DNA of 64,000 nucleotides from Mariniphaga sp041687255 (GCA_041687255.1 JAWLCL010000008.1:1-64000); one strand, 5' to 3'; shown: positions 36,371-44,868, numbered from the stretch's first letter. A program made the numbers and translations. Notes: a model not told the origin generated them from the letters alone.

Positions 36371-37255
36371 ATGAAAAGAACCACACTAATTTTAGTTACG
36401 GGATTCGTTCTCCTATGGAATTCGGGATTTATAGCAGCCGAGTACGGGCTTTCTTATACCGGACCTTTTACCTTGCTTTTCTGGCGTTACCTGGCATTAA
36501 CGTTGGTTATTTTCTTTTACTTGCTGATAACAAAACGTTTTCGGTGGGTCGGCTGGAAGGTGGCAGCTCCCAATATGCTGATTGGTGTTTTGGCACATGG
36601 CTTATGGCTTACATGCGTGTTGCTGGCTCTGGAATACGAAGTTCCGGCCGGTATTGTGGCTTTAATTGTGGCATTGCAGCCTCTGGCTACAGGTGCTATT
36701 TCGGGTCGGGTGGTAGGGGAAAAGACAAATTTCTACCAATGGCTGGGACTGGTATTTGGGTTTTTGGGCGTTGTTCTTACCGTCTCCTTTCGTATTGATT
36801 TTGGAAGCTATACATCAGTTTTTGGATATCTGATTCCTTTGGGATCTGTTATAGGAATCACAGCAGCAAGTCTGATTCAGCGACGGATGGAAGTTAAAGA
36901 ACGAAAGAATAAATTACCTGTCGACCTGTCCCTGTTTTATCAAAGCCTTGCAACAACTTTAGCTTTGGTTTTACCCGCTGTTTTTATTGAAGAATTAATC
37001 ACCCGATGGGAGCCGGAATTTATCTGGTCCATGGTCTGGCTCATTCTTGCGGTTTCCCTGGGAGCGTATGCCCTGATGTGGCTGTTAATCGAACGAATTG
37101 ACGCCACCCGTGTGGCCAGTTTGTTCTACCTGGGGCCTCCGGTTACTATGTTTATGGCATGGATGGCTTTTGGTGATAAGATCCAAGGTACTGATGTTGC
37201 AGGTCTTGCCGTTGTATTTGTGGGTGTAATATTGTCCCAGCTCAGCATGAAATAA
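36371..37255 (+). CDS. EamA/DMT-family transporter
   Basis: 294 residues with about ten hydrophobic helices and two EamA repeats. The first has LLWNSGFIAAEYGLSYTGPFTLLFWRYLALTLV and YEVPAGIVALIVALQPLATGAISG; the second is SLGAYALMWLLIERIDATRVASLFYLGPPVTMFMAWMAFGD. Drug/metabolite transporters of this kind export amino acids or other small metabolites from the inner membrane. The substrate is not predictable. It is the only gene on this strand here; the divergently placed AraC gene lies 455 bp away and converges. Confidence 0.9.
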   Translation: MKRTTLILVTGFVLLWNSGFIAAEYGLSYTGPFTLLFWRYLALTLVIFFYLLITKRFRWVGWKVAAPNMLIGVLAHGLWLTCVLLALEYEVPAGIVALIVALQPLATGAISGRVVGEKTNFYQWLGLVFGFLGVVLTVSFRIDFGSYTSVFGYLIPLGSVIGITAASLIQRRMEVKERKNKLPVDLSLFYQSLATTLALVLPAVFIEELITRWEPEFIWSMVWLILAVSLGAYALMWLLIERIDATRVASLFYLGPPVTMFMAWMAFGDKIQGTDVAGLAVVFVGVILSQLSMK

Positions 37256-37348
37256 TGCTTGGTTAGGTTAAAGAAGAAAAATAGCTGCGTTCTTTCTTAT
37301 CTCCCTTGAAAATCAGTTTCTGAATCAACCCTTAGAAGTAAGGGAATT

Positions 37349-37462
37349 GAACAGTCCTTTTAATTGCCTGGCAGAAGGTTGAAAGACCGCCTGAATTTTG
37401 TAGTGCAGGTTTAAAAGATAGCAGAGGGTGGAGGGCATGAATCAGAGAGCCTTAATGTCTTA
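37349..37462. repeat. Second copy of the dispersed two-block repeat
   Basis: Block 1 begins GAACAGTCCTTTTAATTG at 37349. Block 2 at 37421-37462 begins GCAGAGGGTGGAGGGCATGA and is close to identical to 12121-12162. Here the blocks are about 55 bases apart instead of about 90. The rest of 37256-37710 holds nothing else recognisable. Confidence 0.6.
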
Positions 37463-37710
37463 AATCTCATTTTTAAAACCAACCTAAGTAGCAGGCTGCT
37501 CGATAATCCTTTTCGCTGAGCAGGGCAATGGTCTGGTTAAATGACGTCTTATCGTGCTATTGGGCAGAGCTGATAATTACAGTATTGAGGTTTTAGTTAT
37601 ACAACAGATTAACACTTGCATATTCGTTTCGGAATAAAACATGGTGAAGAATATGGCAGATAGTTATTTGAAAAACCTCAGTCGCCATTCGGGCCGATGT
37701 GGAAAGAATT

Positions 37711-38559
37711 TTACCGCTGCCTGTAAGTGAGTGGCGAACAGCCAACATATTTTTTAAAAAAGTTACTGAAGTGCTCTGGTTCCGAGAAACCTAATTGCGA
37801 CGCAATAACTTTTACTGAAGAATTGGTGAATTTAAGTTCCCGTGTAGACCTGATAAGCAGCTGTTCGCTGATAATGGATTTTGCTGTAACTCCCATCACT
37901 TCCTTCACAATTTTATTAAGATATTTGGGTGAAATATGCATCAGTTCAGCATAGTCAGATACCCGGTGAGAAGTATCCAGGTTTTGTGAAACCAGGTGTT
38001 TAAACCTGCTAACAATATTAAGGTAGTGGTTATTGCTGTTTGTTGTTATATGTAAATTGCATTGGCTGTCGCAATATATCAGCAGGGATTTTAGGAGTGA
38101 GGATGATGCAATTTCTTTATTGGGAATTTTGGATTGCGTTATTTCGTTAATCATTTCGGCAAGAGAGTTGATCCTGTCTCCGATTTTAGGACTTAATACC
38201 ATGCAAGGAATCTCGCCTGAAAAGAAAATATCGGCACGTTGAATATTGAACCCCTCCATGTGTTGCTTGAAAAAGAGGCGAGAAAATTTTATTAACCAAC
38301 CTTTAGGCTGAAAACAATTAAACCGGAGGGATACCTCTTTGCCTGGGTAAATAAATAGTATGGTGAAAGGAAATGATTCAAGTTTTTCATAATCTGCATC
38401 AATACTTCCCACCCCGTCTTCCAGCCAAAGGATCTGGTAATTTTGTGGGTCACTTAGTATCAGATGATGCCGGGTTAATTTCTGAACACAGATAAATGCG
38501 GATGAATCTTTGAATTCATCAACACCTTTAACCTTTTCTTTGAATGCCACTACACTCAT
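37711..38559 (-). CDS. AraC-family transcriptional regulator
   Basis: 282 residues. The N-terminal 170 residues resemble a cupin-like sensing domain (LVILSDPQNYQILWLEDG-type text). The C-terminal AraC double helix-turn-helix reads HISPKYLNKIVKEVMGVTAKSIISEQLLIRSTRELKFTNSSVKVIASQLGFSEPEHFSNFFKKYVGCSPLTYRQ, with the conserved GFSEPEHFSNFFKKYVGCSP signature. It probably responds to an effector and acts on a neighbouring gene; candidates are the DMT transporter (convergent) and the lipoprotein at 38754, but no operator is evident. Confidence 0.92.
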   Translation of the reverse strand: MSVVAFKEKVKGVDEFKDSSAFICVQKLTRHHLILSDPQNYQILWLEDGVGSIDADYEKLESFPFTILFIYPGKEVSLRFNCFQPKGWLIKFSRLFFKQHMEGFNIQRADIFFSGEIPCMVLSPKIGDRINSLAEMINEITQSKIPNKEIASSSLLKSLLIYCDSQCNLHITTNSNNHYLNIVSRFKHLVSQNLDTSHRVSDYAELMHISPKYLNKIVKEVMGVTAKSIISEQLLIRSTRELKFTNSSVKVIASQLGFSEPEHFSNFFKKYVGCSPLTYRQR

Positions 38560-38753
38560 ATTTTAAAATTTTGCTCTGCTCCAGCCACGGGCATTAAAAA
38601 TTCTCAGCGGCATAAAATAGGAGTGGAATGAATAAATATCCATTCCACCGATATTCCTAATTCAAACAAGGTTATACTAAAAAAGTTTAGTGCTGTTAAT
38701 TCATGACAAAACCTTACAGGCCTGAAATACTGGTCCGGCTATTCATTGTTTTT

Positions 38754-39365
38754 CTATTGGCAATTTACGTTGGGATTGAAAGGTGTGTACATTCCATTGG
38801 GGTTGTTCTTCCATACCCACACATGAAGCTGGTAATGTGCGAATGGTGGCCCTCCTTTAGCATTCACCTGAACAGGGTTACCTGATTCATCTTCAACCCA
38901 AATAAGCTCCGTATGATCATCAAATTCTACTTCACCCAGCATGGGTGGCCCGGAATTCTCAGGATCCCAAACAGCTGCAGGAATTAGAAATTCTACAGCT
39001 ACCAGCCTGTATTTTCCATTTTTCATAAGCTCGTATACCAATACACCGGGTTCTGACGGAATCACAGTAGATCCGATCCTTGACGGATTAACTGCATGAT
39101 GTCCCATTGCTCCTAATATTGGATGTTCCACACAATGAGGATCAAGTTGATAACCATCTGCAACAGCTGCATCAAGATCATGGTATTTCGCGGTTGCGCT
39201 CTTTATTTCTGCCAATAACTTGTTCTGCGATGCACTGGCTTTTTTCAGTTCAACGTCCTCTGTTTTCAGATCATCGAATTGTTCGGTGGTACATGCAGTA
39301 ATGATAAAAACAGAAAGAATTAACCAAAAAGGCTTTAACAAAAGTTTTTGTTTGCTATTTTTCAT
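38754..39365 (-). CDS. Histidine-rich lipoprotein, function unknown
   Basis: 203 residues. The lipobox is FIITAC25. The mature protein starts with a short helix (SQNKLLAEIKSATAKYHDLDAAVADGYQLD), then CVEHPILGAMGHHAVNPSRIG, and ends PFAHYQLHVWVWKNNPNGMYTPFNPNVNC. The conserved-looking His clusters (EHP, GHH, HYQLHVW) and paired cysteines suggest metal or heme binding. I recognise the general layout from uncharacterised secreted proteins of Gram-negative bacteria but know no function. A partial -7 box (GAACTTTG) lies at about 39413-39420. Confidence 0.7.
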   Translation of the reverse strand: MKNSKQKLLLKPFWLILSVFIITACTTEQFDDLKTEDVELKKASASQNKLLAEIKSATAKYHDLDAAVADGYQLDPHCVEHPILGAMGHHAVNPSRIGSTVIPSEPGVLVYELMKNGKYRLVAVEFLIPAAVWDPENSGPPMLGEVEFDDHTELIWVEDESGNPVQVNAKGGPPFAHYQLHVWVWKNNPNGMYTPFNPNVNCQ

Positions 39366-39771
39366 AATTATAACTTTTAATAATTAATTAATGACATTAA
39401 TGTCTGTTTTTACAAAGTTCCGTAACTATCTGCACTGTGTCCCTGCAAAAAAGGAAACTAAGAATGTAAAAAAGGATAAAAAAGGAGTTGGAGGTGTTTT
39501 TATTGAAATAATCTCATTGGATGGATGGAGATCGGAATGCTGAGTTGCTAAAGGCTAATGTTCAATGCAATCAGAGGGAAAGAAGGGATTGTTTAGTGCC
39601 TTTGTGAATGCAAGGTACACTACCGGGAAAGAGACAAGAGGCAATATGGTTATAAGCACTGCAGGTAAACTGCCAAAGAAAGAAGACAACTGCTACCTAT
39701 CTCAAAATTAAAAATATCAAGTTATCGAAAAAAAATGGAGCAAGAAATGAGCAAGGGTTGATAAACAAAAA
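39366..39771. other. Gene-free spacer
   Basis: About 400 bases with no recognisable gene. It contains the dispersed phrase TTTAGTGCCTTTGTGAATGC near 39595, similar to text at about 10645. Confidence 0.45.
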
Positions 39772-39801
39772 AGAGTTACAAAATTTTACTTCTGTAACTC
39801 T
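39772..39801 (-). terminator. Terminator after the broken tRNA copy
   Basis: On the minus strand AGAGTTACA and TGTAACTCT (9 bp) are followed by TTTTTT. It lies 24 bases past the end of the broken tRNA, as a terminator would for an active tRNA gene. Confidence 0.7.
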
Positions 39802-39824
39802 CTCATTTTTAACCCTTTTGTTCG

Positions 39825-39889
39825 TGGGCCCACCTGGGCTTGAACCAGGGACCCCCTGTTCCGATAGCTATCGGAAGAGTCAGGTGCTC
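39825..39889 (-). pseudogene. 3' part of tRNA(CAT) with the anticodon loop replaced by a palindrome
   Basis: Reading leftward, GAGCACCTGACTC and the whole 35-base 3' part (CAGGGGGTCC to GGGCCCAC) are identical to the intact tRNA at 40254-40327. Between them the ATAAT of the anticodon loop is replaced by the perfect 18-base palindrome TTCCGATAGCTATCGGAA (39859-39876). The acceptor stem and 5' D-arm are missing, and the sequence before GAGC is the end of the GIY-YIG gene. It cannot be functional. Confidence 0.85.
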
Positions 39890-40176
39890 GTTTGAATTAT
39901 TAGTTTTTTTCTAAGCTCTGAATATTGTTTTAGGTTTCTGATAAAAGTTTTGCTTTTCATTGACTTAATTTTTCTCTCCATTCTAATTGCATGTGGATAA
40001 TCAATCGCTTCTAAGGAAAGAAAAATTTCCCAATCCTTGGCTATTGCTGTATAATGCTGATTCCCATAGCAGTGTTCGTTGTGTTTTATAAGTCGTTTTT
40101 CAGCACTTTCATTTGTAGCGCCAATATAAAATTTGTTTAATTTTTTACTAAACAGGATATAGCATTCAGCACTCAT
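39880..40176 (-). CDS. Small GIY-YIG nuclease-family protein
   Basis: 98 residues. The GIY-YIG core is Y6-IL, Y17-I-G19, R28 and a Glu in RMERKIKSMKS. These stand-alone domains, common in this phylum and related to UvrC N-termini and homing endonucleases, have unknown roles. The gene lies between the intact tRNA(CAT) at 40254 and the broken copy of it at 39825; its last three codons and stop (ACGAGCACCTGA) are formed by the tRNA fragment. This suggests arrival by insertion near the tRNA. The usual C-terminal length is about 85-100 residues, so it is full length. Confidence 0.85.
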   Translation of the reverse strand: MSAECYILFSKKLNKFYIGATNESAEKRLIKHNEHCYGNQHYTAIAKDWEIFLSLEAIDYPHAIRMERKIKSMKSKTFIRNLKQYSELRKKLIIQTST

Positions 40177-40212
40177 GGAATTAATTGTTGAAAATGGAAA
40201 CAGTTAAAAATA

Positions 40213-40244
40213 ATAAAGCACTTCCATTTGTGAAAGTGCTTTAT
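40213..40244 (-). terminator. Terminator of the tRNA(CAT) gene
   Basis: ATAAAGCACTT/AAGTGCTTTAT, 11 bp with a ten-base loop, T-rich on the outgoing side. It separates the tRNA from the GIY-YIG gene. Confidence 0.7.
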
Positions 40245-40253
40245 TTGTTTCTG

Positions 40254-40327
40254 TGGGCCCACCTGGGCTTGAACCAGGGACCCCCTGATTATGAGTCAGG
40301 TGCTCTAACCAACTGAGCTATAGGCCC
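40254..40327 (-). tRNA. tRNA with anticodon CAT, probably Ile2 (lysidine type)
   Basis: 74 bases, a clean cloverleaf. Anticodon stem-loop CCTGA-CTCATAA-TCAGG, T-arm CCTGG-TTCAAGC-CCAGG, discriminator A, CCA not encoded. The acceptor stem has C4-G69 and C5-G68, the pairs recognised by TilS in tRNA-Ile2, so an isoleucine identity with lysidine 34 is more likely than methionine. It could still be elongator Met. Confidence 0.9.
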
Positions 40328-40446
40328 TAAAATTTCGAGTTTAAAGTTCAAAGTTTTAAAAATTTAAATCTTAAACTCTAACTTCGAATTTCGGAGTGCA
40401 AGTTTACAACTTTGTCTGAAAATACACAAGAGGAAACTTAAATAAA

Positions 40447-40476
40447 AAAGAGGAAAAACATTCATTTTTCCTCTTT
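40447..40476 (-). terminator. Terminator of the tRNA-Phe gene
   Basis: AAAGAGGAAAAA/TTTTTCCTCTTT, 12 bp stem with a six-base loop, followed on the minus strand by TTTTATTT. Confidence 0.75.
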
Positions 40477-40479
40477 AGG

Positions 40480-40552
<73 letters not shown>

Positions 40553-40653
40553 CCTTTGTTTTGGTGTTGCAAAAGTAACCATTTTTTTAAATTCACAAAG
40601 AATTTTTAATTCAAATCAAAGTGAAAAAGAAAAATTTCCCTTTTGGCTTAACG

Positions 40654-40684
40654 TTTGCCGCCCGCTTTTCTTTTACTACTTTTG
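40654..40684 (+). promoter_or_regulatory. Consensus -33/-7 promoter of the M16 peptidase operon
   Basis: TTTG (40654-40657), 19 bases, then TACTTTTG (40677-40684): a full Bacteroidota promoter, 21 bases before the ATG. Confidence 0.75.
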
Positions 40685-40705
40685 CACCCTTATTTTACAC
40701 TATAA

Positions 40706-41935
40706 ATGATTGAAATTGATTATCTGACACATACATTGTCCAACGGCATCCGGCTGATACATAAACCCGATGCTTCGCCTGTCGGACATCTGGGAATTTT
40801 GATTAATACCGGGTCACGTGATGAGAAAGCGGAAGAACATGGCCTGGCGCACTTTATAGAACATTCGGTTTTTAAAGGAACTTCCAGGCGGAAGGCTTTT
40901 CATATCCTGAGCAGGATAGAAGATGTAGGGGGTGAGTTAAATGCCTACACTACAAAGGAAGAGACCACTCTTTATTCAACTTTTCTTGCCGGGTTTTATG
41001 AACGGACAGCAGAACTGCTCAGCGATATTCTTTTGAACAGCATTTATCCTGAAAAAGAGCTTAACCGGGAAAAGGAAGTGGTGCTCGAAGAAATCAACTC
41101 CTATAAAGATTCACCATCGGAATTGATATTTGATGAATTTGAAGAACTGGTGTTCGACGGGCATCCCATTGCACGAAATATACTTGGTAATCCTGAATAT
41201 TTGTCTGCCTTTACCCGAGATGACATCCTGAAGTTTATTGCCAATAATTATCACACCAATGAAATGGTGATTGCATCGGTTGGTAAAATTCGCTTTGAGG
41301 ACCTTGTTAAGCTGATTGAGAAATATTTTGGACAGGCTGAAACTCGGTTACGGGAAAATAACCGCAAGCAATTCGAAAATTACCGGCCTGTAAACAAGGT
41401 GGAGGAAAAAGATACCTGGCAGTCGCATTGTGTAATGGGAAATGTAGCATACGATGTGATGCATCCTAAACGTATTGCTATGGTGCTGTTAAATAATATT
41501 GTCGGCGGACAGGCTATGAATTCAAGGTTGAACATGGCGCTTCGCGAACGGAAGGGGATGGCTTACAATATTGAATCAGGTTATACGGCCTATACCGATA
41601 CCGGCCTGTTTAATGTTTACTTTGGTACCGATCATGAAAATCTTGATAAAGCAGTGGGCATAGTTCTTAAGGAATTTAAGCTGCTCCGGGAAAAGAAGCT
41701 CGGTGTATTGCAATTGAGCAAAGCTCAAAAACAGCTGATGGGCCAAATAGCCATTTCGAGCGAAAACCGTGAGGATTTAATGCTTACAATCGGTAAAAGC
41801 TACATGCTTTTTAATAAGGTGGATTCAATACAAACGATATTTCGAAAGATTGAGGCCATTACTCCTTCCGATCTGCTTGAAGTTGCCAACGAAATATTGG
41901 ATGAAAAGCAAATGAGCCGGCTGGTCTACAGATAA
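40706..41935 (+). CDS. M16-family zinc metallopeptidase (insulinase/PqqL-like)
   Basis: 409 residues. The inverted zinc motif H49-F-I-E52-H53 lies in HGLAHFIEHSVFKGT, with the third ligand in the downstream EKEVVLEEINSYKDSPSE block. The C-terminal M16C half has RLNMALRERKGMAYNIESGYTAYTD, which holds the R-Y pair that contacts substrate. No signal peptide, so it is cytoplasmic or membrane-associated, as with the processing-peptidase-like YmxG group. It has a perfect promoter and is followed 33 bases later by an O-methyltransferase, likely in the same transcript. Confidence 0.93.
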   Translation: MIEIDYLTHTLSNGIRLIHKPDASPVGHLGILINTGSRDEKAEEHGLAHFIEHSVFKGTSRRKAFHILSRIEDVGGELNAYTTKEETTLYSTFLAGFYERTAELLSDILLNSIYPEKELNREKEVVLEEINSYKDSPSELIFDEFEELVFDGHPIARNILGNPEYLSAFTRDDILKFIANNYHTNEMVIASVGKIRFEDLVKLIEKYFGQAETRLRENNRKQFENYRPVNKVEEKDTWQSHCVMGNVAYDVMHPKRIAMVLLNNIVGGQAMNSRLNMALRERKGMAYNIESGYTAYTDTGLFNVYFGTDHENLDKAVGIVLKEFKLLREKKLGVLQLSKAQKQLMGQIAISSENREDLMLTIGKSYMLFNKVDSIQTIFRKIEAITPSDLLEVANEILDEKQMSRLVYR

Positions 41936-41968
41936 CAGTAAGCACTGGAATTAAAAGACAGGGAACTT

Positions 41969-42607
41969 ATGATGAAAAATAATGAACTGGAAAAATACAT
42001 TCTTGAACATATAGAACCGGAAGATCCTGTTCTTCAGGAACTGGACCGTGAAACCCATCTTAAGATTTTAGGGGCACGGATGATGTCCGGCCATTTGCAG
42101 GGACAGGTTCTTACCATGCTTTCAAAAATGATTCAGCCGGAAATAATACTGGAAATCGGGACCTTTACCGGATATTCAGCAATTTGCCTGGCACGTGGGC
42201 TTAAAAAAAATGGTAAATTAATTACCATTGAAATGGACGATGAGCTGGAAACTTTCGCTTCAGACTTTTTTAAAAAAGCAGGATTGCATAAAAAAATTGT
42301 CCAGATTATTGGTCCGGCATTGGAAATCTTGCCTTCCTTTAATGAAACTTTTGACCTGGTTTTTTTGGATGCCGATAAACGGGAGTATGTCGATTATTAT
42401 ACGCTGGTAATTGATAAATTGCGAAAAGGGGGAATTCTCATTGCTGACAATACGCTTTGGAGCGGTAAAGTAACACAGCCTTCAGTTCCGGGTGATGAAC
42501 AAACAGAGGGAATAAAGTCGTTCAATGAATTGATAAGAAGTGATGTTCGGGTGGAAAAGGTTATTCTTCCGGTTAGGGATGGAATGACAATTATCCGTAA
42601 AAAATAA
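41969..42607 (+). CDS. SAM-dependent O-methyltransferase (catechol/caffeoyl-CoA type)
   Basis: 212 residues. SAM-binding motif I reads ILEIGTFTGYSAICLARGL; the acidic LITIEMDDELE and the metal/catalytic segment FDLVFLDADKREYVDYY follow, with GGILIADNTLWSGKV near the end. This is the class I methyltransferase 3 family, metal-dependent, which methylates catechol-like hydroxyls or small molecules. The acceptor is unknown. It lies 33 bases downstream of the peptidase, so they are probably co-transcribed. No signal peptide. Confidence 0.92.
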   Translation: MMKNNELEKYILEHIEPEDPVLQELDRETHLKILGARMMSGHLQGQVLTMLSKMIQPEIILEIGTFTGYSAICLARGLKKNGKLITIEMDDELETFASDFFKKAGLHKKIVQIIGPALEILPSFNETFDLVFLDADKREYVDYYTLVIDKLRKGGILIADNTLWSGKVTQPSVPGDEQTEGIKSFNELIRSDVRVEKVILPVRDGMTIIRKK

Positions 42608-42869
42608 CAATCCGGAAAGTTCCTTTACGGTATTTCAGGTACCCTTTATGTTTATTGGCTGGGGATGATACTTTTTTCCTGAGTTTGAACTGCAGGGAGT
42701 CTTTCATTATACATGAAGAAATTCTATAAAAGAACAAATAGATACAGTAAAAGTAGCTACTTGTTCTTTTAACTGCTGTTCAGAGGGTAAAAGTCAATGC
42801 TCTGTTACCCGATAAAACGATTTTTAACAATATGTAAATGTAAAAACAGGAACCTATGGATTAGCTGTG

Positions 42870-43070
42870 CTACTCTTCATATTTTATAATAAGCACAGGG
42901 CAGGCTTCTGCAGCTTCTTTTATATCTGCCTCATTGGCATTGAAATCAGCTCCTTCTTTTACATAAGCTTCTCCAGTATCATCATCCAGCCCAAAAACCG
43001 CAGGGCAGATATCGTTACAAATTCCGTCAGCTATACATCCTTCTTCTATCCAGACTTTTTTAATTGCCAT
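42870..43070 (-). CDS. Small ferredoxin with an Asp in place of one cluster cysteine
   Basis: 66 residues. C12-x2-D15-x2-C18-x3-C22-P and a distant C57-P hold a single cluster; D15 occupies the position of the second cysteine, as in Pyrococcus furiosus ferredoxin, which predicts a [4Fe-4S]/[3Fe-4S] interconvertible cluster. The chain is acidic throughout, as expected for an electron carrier. It is transcribed alone. Its start is preceded by a strong Shine-Dalgarno sequence, unusual for this phylum. Confidence 0.92.
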   Translation of the reverse strand: MAIKKVWIEEGCIADGICNDICPAVFGLDDDTGEAYVKEGADFNANEADIKEAAEACPVLIIKYEE

Positions 43071-43451
43071 AATTACCTCCTTATTTTTAGATTTAATTTT
43101 GAAAGGCTACAAGTTACGTAAATATTGGTTTTTTTCAAACTTCTTTAGCGATTTTTTAAAGCAACAGCATCAGCCACAGATTCTGGGGAGATTATCTACA
43201 ACTCCAAATTTTCATAAAGAAGCAGTTACTCTTTTACCTTAATTCAAACAGCTGAATATCTGTTCATTTAAAATTTTTCTTTTCTTTTTGGAATGATTTT
43301 TAACAAGTAGCTTATCATGAAGAAGAACATTAAATAAAAGTAGAAGAATACAAATGCGGCAGATTAAGGTAAATTAACTTTATAATGGCAATATAACATT
43401 ACCTGCTGCTGTTTATAGAAAATGGAACTTGAAAAAATAATTTGAAACAAC
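43071..43451. other. Gene-free AT-rich spacer
   Basis: Apart from the ferredoxin ribosome-binding site nothing recognisable. No hairpin or repeat is clear. Confidence 0.45.
43075..43082 (-). promoter_or_regulatory. Strong Shine-Dalgarno before the ferredoxin
   Basis: AAGGAGGT on the minus strand, four bases before the ATG. Most genes in this window have no such site. Confidence 0.75.
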
Positions 43452-44057
43452 TTGAAAACAAATAATATTCATAGAATAAGAATTTTAAACCGGTATTTTA
43501 GAATTACCAGGTTTTATGATTTTATAATCAGCATTACAGTAAAAACAGGTTTATTATTAAGCGCAGTTGTTTTGCTGTATCTTATCGTGAATCATTTTTT
43601 CCCCGGTTTCGAAACATTATTTCATGCTTTTATAGCAAAGTATCCGCCATTGGTCATATTTTCATTGTTTTTCACTTCTGAATTTTTCATGGGACTTATT
43701 CCACCTGAGTTTTTTATTGCATGGACAACTAAAACCATCAATCCCTGGTTTCATGTTTTTCTTCTGGGAACTCTTTCCTATTTGGTGGGGATAGTTGCCT
43801 ATTTTTTAGGAATAAAGTTGTTTTCAAATGCTGTTATAAAAAAATACCTTGAAACCAGGGTGTCAAAACATATAATAAATCTGAAGCGATGGGGAGGAGT
43901 TTTCATATTTATCGGTGCAATGCTTCCGGTTCCCTATTCCATGGTTAGTTTAACTTCAGGTCTTATTAATTTTAAAGTATCACACTATCTGCTATGGTCC
44001 TTATTCCGCTATGTAAGATTCTTTCTTTATGCTGTTGTTGTATTTAAAATAATGTGA
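43452..44057 (+). CDS. DedA/VTT-like membrane protein
   Basis: 201 residues with about five hydrophobic helices. GLLLSAVVLLYLIVNHFFPGF and PPLVIFSLFFTSEFFMGLIPPEFFIAWTTKTINPWFHVFLLGTLSYLVGIVAYFLGIKL match the N-terminal SNARE-associated (VTT) domain, and RWGGVFIFIGAMLPVPYSMVSLTSGLINF has the re-entrant P-rich loop. It is the type of protein implicated in lipid scrambling or transport at the membrane. No in-frame ATG exists near the N terminus; the first start after an upstream stop is TTG at 43452, so the start is inferred. Confidence 0.78.
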   Translation: MKTNNIHRIRILNRYFRITRFYDFIISITVKTGLLLSAVVLLYLIVNHFFPGFETLFHAFIAKYPPLVIFSLFFTSEFFMGLIPPEFFIAWTTKTINPWFHVFLLGTLSYLVGIVAYFLGIKLFSNAVIKKYLETRVSKHIINLKRWGGVFIFIGAMLPVPYSMVSLTSGLINFKVSHYLLWSLFRYVRFFLYAVVVFKIM

Positions 44058-44289
44058 GCCCCAGTACTTGAGATTTCCGGATTTCTTCTTTCCTGAGAAC
44101 CAGTTAACATATTGCTGATCTTAAATCAGCAATTTTAACCTTTCTTTTAGGCAAGTCATATTATTATTTCCACATCGGGTTAGCTTAATTTTATTCATTA
44201 TTAAGTTTTTAATAATTGGATTTAAAAAGCAGACATTTAAAAATGGAACCTCTCCACCGGGAAAGGGATAATAGTAAAACACATAAATA

Positions 44290-44763
44290 ATGAAAGTTAA
44301 CTGGAATAAATTATTTTCAATCTCTGTCTCAGAAGAAGTATATTTCAACGATCAAAAAGATAAGATTGAATTTGTTGGTTGTAACCTGTCGGGTGAACGT
44401 TGCCTCGATTACCTTCCACAGATTAATGAATTTTTTCGTGAATCAGACCGCTTTCACAGGGCAAAGGATTTTAATCGTGCAATAGATGCCCTTGAACATG
44501 CCTATGGTGTTGCAGAAGAAATAAAGGAACCGGAATGCCAGAGATGCGCCATGTTTTTTAAAGCAACAGTAATTCAGTCACTGGAGAGCTTGCATGTTGA
44601 ACTGGAAAAGATGGGCAGGGGTATTTTTTCGACAAGGAGGTATGATTCCTGCTGTTTAAAAGCAGAGGGTTTGCTTATGCGGTTAACTGCCAAAAAAGGG
44701 GTGAACGCTGAATATTCCATAACTGACAAAAGCCTTTCGTTACAGCCTGCTTATATGCTGTAG
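44290..44763 (+). CDS. Hypothetical protein, 157 residues
   Basis: Function not recognised. It begins with a charged, strand-rich segment (WNKLFSISVSEEVYFNDQKDKIEFVGC). A helical middle follows (FRESDRFHRAKDFNRAIDALEHAYGVAEEIKEPECQRCAMFFKATVIQSLESLHVELEKMG), which has the look of a TPR-like helical hairpin with a C-x2-C pair, and then a basic tail with a second Cys pair (YDSCCLKAEGLLMRL). Soluble, no signal peptide. A terminator follows at 44869. The gene is probably real because the composition is even and the frame is closed by a terminator. Confidence 0.6.
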   Translation: MKVNWNKLFSISVSEEVYFNDQKDKIEFVGCNLSGERCLDYLPQINEFFRESDRFHRAKDFNRAIDALEHAYGVAEEIKEPECQRCAMFFKATVIQSLESLHVELEKMGRGIFSTRRYDSCCLKAEGLLMRLTAKKGVNAEYSITDKSLSLQPAYML

Positions 44764-44868
44764 ACTTTAAAATAAATCAGAAATAAACGCCGGGAAAGTC
44801 GAACGTATGATGGCTGATTAGCCTGACTGCCAATTTGCAGATGATAGAAATTCTTCTGCAATGAAAAG

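Noticed and set aside
40254..40327. Initiator tRNA-fMet
   Set aside because: The anticodon is CAT, but the stem lacks the three G-C pairs of initiator anticodon stems and position 1-72 is a paired G-C.
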